Assembly: GCA_016185915.1 (NCBI GenBank)
Contig: JACPMP010000092.1
Span: 1-7,283, forward strand
DNA length: 7,283 bases
Reading direction: 5' to 3'
Source: Candidatus Woesearchaeota archaeon
Lineage (GTDB): Archaea > Nanobdellota > Nanobdellia > Woesearchaeales > GW2011-AR4
The notes under the pieces are model-generated. The model did no database searches. It saw only the letters and a program-made list of their open reading frames with translations, and was not told the DNA's origin. Below, piece by piece: positions 5,626 through 7,283 of the stretch; position 1 is the stretch's first letter, and each line of letters begins with the position of its first letter. Both the position numbers and the translations under genes were made by a program.

Positions 5626-6120
5626 TCATAGGTAAGCTCGTCCCTTATAGCTATTATAGGTAAGCTCGTCCCTTATAGCTATTCCCCTTACTCTTTTTTC
5701 TACCCAATCATCAGAATATCCCTTCTGCTTGTAGAGTTCTTTCATACGCTTCTGAGCAAGTTCTGGGTTTTCTATCTCTTGCACTCTTTCGTAACCTACT
5801 TTTGCAAGCCAACGCTTAAACGGTTCTGCTTTTTTTGAAGGAATAGACTGAATAATCCTAAACATAGACTCTGTATTAGCAGAATCAGTATCATACATCT
5901 TGCCATCCGCAGAGGTCAATTTCAGTTGTACCCAAATTGGGGACAACTCAAGCTTAACAAACTCCCTGTCTTTGACTTTGCCCCAATATTGCCTAGGGGT
6001 GGGGCTATCAGTTAAGGCAGCAACTATGTCAATTATTGAGAAATACCACTCTTTATTGTGCCAAGTTCTTCGTATTTTCTTGCCTTGGAATACGACCAAA
6101 GCGTTTTCAGCGTCATTCAT
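5626..6120 (-). CDS. Translatable N-terminal fragment of the dinD-like gene (164 codons)
   Basis: From the ATG at 6120 this frame encodes the complete Bro-N-type N-terminal half and ends with nine residues read from the duplicated repeat in the wrong frame. Because the start and its coupling to scpA are intact, a 164-residue truncated protein could be made. It would lack the C-terminal 125 residues of the parent. Confidence 0.6.
   Translation of the reverse strand: MNDAENALVVFQGKKIRRTWHNKEWYFSIIDIVAALTDSPTPRQYWGKVKDREFVKLELSPIWVQLKLTSADGKMYDTDSANTESMFRIIQSIPSKKAEPFKRWLAKVGYERVQEIENPELAQKRMKELYKQKGYSDDWVEKRVRGIAIRDELTYNSYKGRAYL
5628..5683. repeat. Perfect 28-bp tandem duplication inside the dinD-like gene
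   Basis: Two identical, directly adjacent 28-base units occupy 5628-5655 and 5656-5683; each starts ATAGGTAAGCTC and ends TATAGCTATT. The bases just outside differ, so the unit is exactly 28. As 28 is not a multiple of three, it shifts the frame by one. Each unit holds the 8-base palindrome ATAGCTAT. Complete identity suggests a very recent event. Confidence 0.97.
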
Positions 6121-6838
6121 TTTTCTTCAGCACAACCTCTATTTCGCCAAAATGTGTTTCCTGCACAAGCTCTATCTTATTTTGCTGTGCCAAATGCAAT
6201 AAAGGTATGAAAGTATAAACCTTGTCTTCTTTGGACTCAGAAGGAAGTAATTTTGAAAAGGTAAGTTTGTCTTTTAATGTGCTTACAAAAAATGACTTTA
6301 TCCTGCCATAGACATCCCTTATGATTTGGGTTATATCCCTTTTCTTTTTAGGAGCTTCAAGATTAAGAGGAGGGATTGAGTGCAGAAGCCGTCTCTTTTT
6401 AACTTCTAAAGCTCTTTCCAATGCCTCAACTAAATCAAAAATTGAGACTTTTCTTTTTCTTGGCTGTGGTGTCCTCGGTATCAAAGCAGGTATTTCATCC
6501 AATTTGGGCATAGGGCTTGTTTCATCAAAGCCAAGCTCTTCTATCCCCTCTTCTACACCAATAAGCAGCCTGTCAAGCTCGCTTAAATCTTCTCCAACAA
6601 GTTTGTTTGACTTCATCTTTAACAATATAGCTGCCGCCAACAAAACCTTGCCAGAAACTCTGAAATCATGCTCTTTTAGGGTTCTGAGCATGTCTATGTA
6701 CCTCTGCGCCAAAATACTTACGTCAATATCCCAAGGGTCCATCTGCTCGCTCTTCACAAGCTCGTATATTATGCTCTGCCATGTAACCTCATCAGCTTTG
6801 GAGAAAATTATGTTAAAAATCCTTTCATGAGGGTCCAT
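6113..6838 (-). CDS. scpA: Segregation and condensation protein A (kleisin ScpA)
   Basis: ScpA is the kleisin that bridges SMC ATPase heads in the chromosome-compacting SMC-ScpA(-ScpB) complex. In the 241 residues are the N-terminal helical domain with the family hallmark MDPWDIDV (33-40), LAQRYIDMLR (43-52), and VLLAAAILLKMKSNKL (65-80), which contacts the SMC neck. An acidic segment (81-115) and a Pro/Arg/Lys-rich linker (about 120-131) follow. The C-terminal winged helix with TFSKLLPS (193-200) and YTFIPLLHLAQQNKIELVQE (208-227) contacts the SMC cap. Length is normal. I chose the ATG at 6838 over the in-frame TTG at 6847: the TATA box at 6861-6871 predicts transcription starting near 6840, making the mRNA leaderless from this ATG. 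The downstream dinD-like gene overlaps by 8 bases. SMC and ScpB genes are not in the window. Divergent from the nuclease-like gene. Confidence 0.93.
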   Translation of the reverse strand: MDPHERIFNIIFSKADEVTWQSIIYELVKSEQMDPWDIDVSILAQRYIDMLRTLKEHDFRVSGKVLLAAAILLKMKSNKLVGEDLSELDRLLIGVEEGIEELGFDETSPMPKLDEIPALIPRTPQPRKRKVSIFDLVEALERALEVKKRRLLHSIPPLNLEAPKKKRDITQIIRDVYGRIKSFFVSTLKDKLTFSKLLPSESKEDKVYTFIPLLHLAQQNKIELVQETHFGEIEVVLKKNE

Positions 6839-6860
6839 TTTAGGCAATTTCTGGGCTCAA

Positions 6861-6871
6861 GTATATATAAA
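6861..6871 (-). promoter_or_regulatory. TATA box of scpA
   Basis: The minus strand reads TTTATATATAC, centred about 28 bases before the ATG at 6838. This spacing makes the upstream TTG start unlikely. The sequence is nearly self-complementary and could also be read in the opposite direction, towards the nuclease-like gene. Confidence 0.5.
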
Positions 6872-6901
6872 TTTATTTGTTACACCATGACAAATCGAAA
6901 G

Positions 6902-6910
6902 TTATATAAA
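6902..6910 (+). promoter_or_regulatory. TATA box of the nuclease-like gene
   Basis: TTATATAAA lies about 32 bases before the ATG at 6938, giving a predicted leader of about six bases. If the upstream in-frame ATG at 6887 were used instead, this box would fall inside the coding region. Confidence 0.4.
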
Positions 6911-6937
6911 TTAGTTATTCAAAGGTTTAGTTGTTTG

Positions 6938-7234
6938 ATGAAAGCCCTCAAACTGTCTAAACATGATAAGTACGTTTTAGAGCTAAGCAATAAAATAAGG
7001 AATAGCTATGATTTTATATCTTTAAATGTTCCAGTCAAGTATTCAAAGCGTTCTTTAGGAGAAATTGATATAATTGCAAAGAAAGGGGATAGATTTGACC
7101 TTTATGAAGTTAAATGTTCTTATAGGATATTAAAGGCAAAAAAACAGTTAAGCAGAGTGAAGAGATATCTGAATCTAAAAAATGCAAGAAGCTATTTTTA
7201 TTGCGGGAATTCCAAGTTGTTGGTGACTGTTTAA
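6938..7234 (+). CDS. Small PD-(D/E)XK nuclease-like protein
   Basis: A 98-residue basic protein with the core layout of the PD-(D/E)XK endonuclease fold: an N-terminal helix with Glu15 (KYVLELSNKI), strand VPVKYS, GEIDIIA (41-47) supplying Asp44, YEVKC (56-60) supplying Glu57 and Lys59, then the helix KAKKQLSRVKRYL (66-78). This spacing is seen in Hjc Holliday-junction resolvases and in YraN-like proteins. It is too short to place in either family with confidence, and a role in repair or recombination is inference. In-frame ATGs at 6827 and 6887 would give 135 or 115 residues. I prefer 6938 because a TATA box lies at 6902-6910, the 6827 start lies inside scpA, and 98 residues already hold the whole core. 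It is divergent from scpA, with about 99 bases between starts. Confidence 0.65.
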   Translation: MKALKLSKHDKYVLELSNKIRNSYDFISLNVPVKYSKRSLGEIDIIAKKGDRFDLYEVKCSYRILKAKKQLSRVKRYLNLKNARSYFYCGNSKLLVTV

Positions 7235-7243
7235 TTCAAAACC

Positions 7244-7252
7244 TTTTTATAT
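7244..7252 (+). promoter_or_regulatory. T-rich TATA-like element after the nuclease gene
   Basis: TTTTTATAT lies ten bases after the stop of the nuclease-like gene. It may be the promoter of a gene beginning beyond the window, or a T-rich terminator for the upstream gene. No coding start is seen in the last 49 bases. Confidence 0.25.
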
Positions 7253-7283
7253 CTTTTACTAATACAAACTCTTCACTTGGGCC

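Larger units (their letters stand above)
5250..6120 (-). pseudogene. dinD: DinD-like protein with Bro-N domain, frame broken by a 28-bp tandem duplication
   Basis: DinD is a DNA-damage-inducible protein; the E. coli form (274 residues) interferes with RecA filaments. The N-terminal part has a Bro-N-like domain: QGKKIRRTWHNKEWYFSIID (about 13-32), then ALTDSPTPRQYWGKVKDRE, and the conserved stretch PSKKAEPFKRWLAKVGYERV. The frame is correct to residue 155 (IAIRDELTY); the duplicated copy then adds NSYKGRAYL and a stop. Removing one copy gives EWNKRDVKTEREYSILTAE and continues in frame through MTPSEYKKF to the stop at 5250: 280 codons, the length of intact homologues, with no other lesion. The gene overlaps the scpA stop by 8 bases (ATGAATGA), so it is probably translationally coupled to scpA. 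In bacteria dinD is under LexA; no LexA box was noticed and archaea generally lack LexA. A bacterial origin by transfer is plausible. The break may be a recent mutation, a reversible switch or a sequence error. Confidence 0.85.

Noticed and set aside
5900..6202. Plus-strand frames opposite dinD/scpA.
   Set aside because: They run antisense to conserved Bro-N and ScpA coding, have no regulatory signals and contain unremarkable composition.
1..7283. CRISPR array, tRNA or rRNA genes.
   Set aside because: No regularly spaced repeats were seen, no cloverleaf with a T-loop sequence was found, and no GC-rich structured RNA stretch stands out of the AT-rich background.

Overview
The window looks like chromosomal DNA of an AT-rich archaeon, probably a small-genome DPANN-type lineage such as Woesearchaeota or Pacearchaeota. 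The lineage guess is inference; the archaeal assignment is firm. It rests on a Hel308-type helicase lobe, prefoldin alpha next to ftsY (a common archaeal pairing), an archaeal-type FtsY, and TATA boxes of the TTTATATA kind about 26-28 bases upstream of several start codons, which suggests largely leaderless transcripts.

Layout. (1) Positions 1-371, minus: the N-terminal part of a membrane protein with a DUF457/YdjM-like histidine/aspartate pattern, running off the window. (2) 446-1108, plus, divergent from it: the first RecA-like lobe of a Hel308 helicase, about 220 residues, with all the rest missing. Its stop codon overlaps the 3' end of the next gene. (3) 1102-1633, minus: a type II toxin-antitoxin pair, a ribbon-helix-helix antitoxin followed by a PemK/MazF-like toxin, with its own promoter, Shine-Dalgarno site and a possible operator dyad. 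(4) 1709-4561, minus: a probable transcription unit prs - pfdA - ftsY, covering PRPP synthesis, a co-chaperone subunit and the SRP receptor. (5) 4623-5171, minus: a membrane-anchored zinc-ribbon protein of unknown function. (6) 5250-6838, minus: scpA (kleisin) followed, with an 8-base overlap, by a Bro-N/DinD-like gene broken by an exact 28-bp tandem duplication. (7) 6938-7234, plus, divergent from scpA: a 98-residue PD-(D/E)XK nuclease-like protein. The last 49 bases hold a T-rich, TATA-like stretch.

How the genes fit together. Much of the window is housekeeping (prs, pfdA, ftsY, scpA). Around it lies a DNA-maintenance set: a Hel308 lobe, a DinD-like protein, a kleisin and a small nuclease. 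Two of these are damaged or truncated. The helicase stops exactly at the toxin-antitoxin module. The dinD-like gene needs removal of only one 28-bp repeat copy to give an uninterrupted 280-codon frame, so its defect looks very recent or possibly reversible.

No rRNA, tRNA, CRISPR array or insertion sequence was seen. No stretch longer than 300 bases lacks a gene. The longest gap, 153 bases between pfdA and ftsY, holds a small hairpin and weak AT-rich promoter-like sequence.
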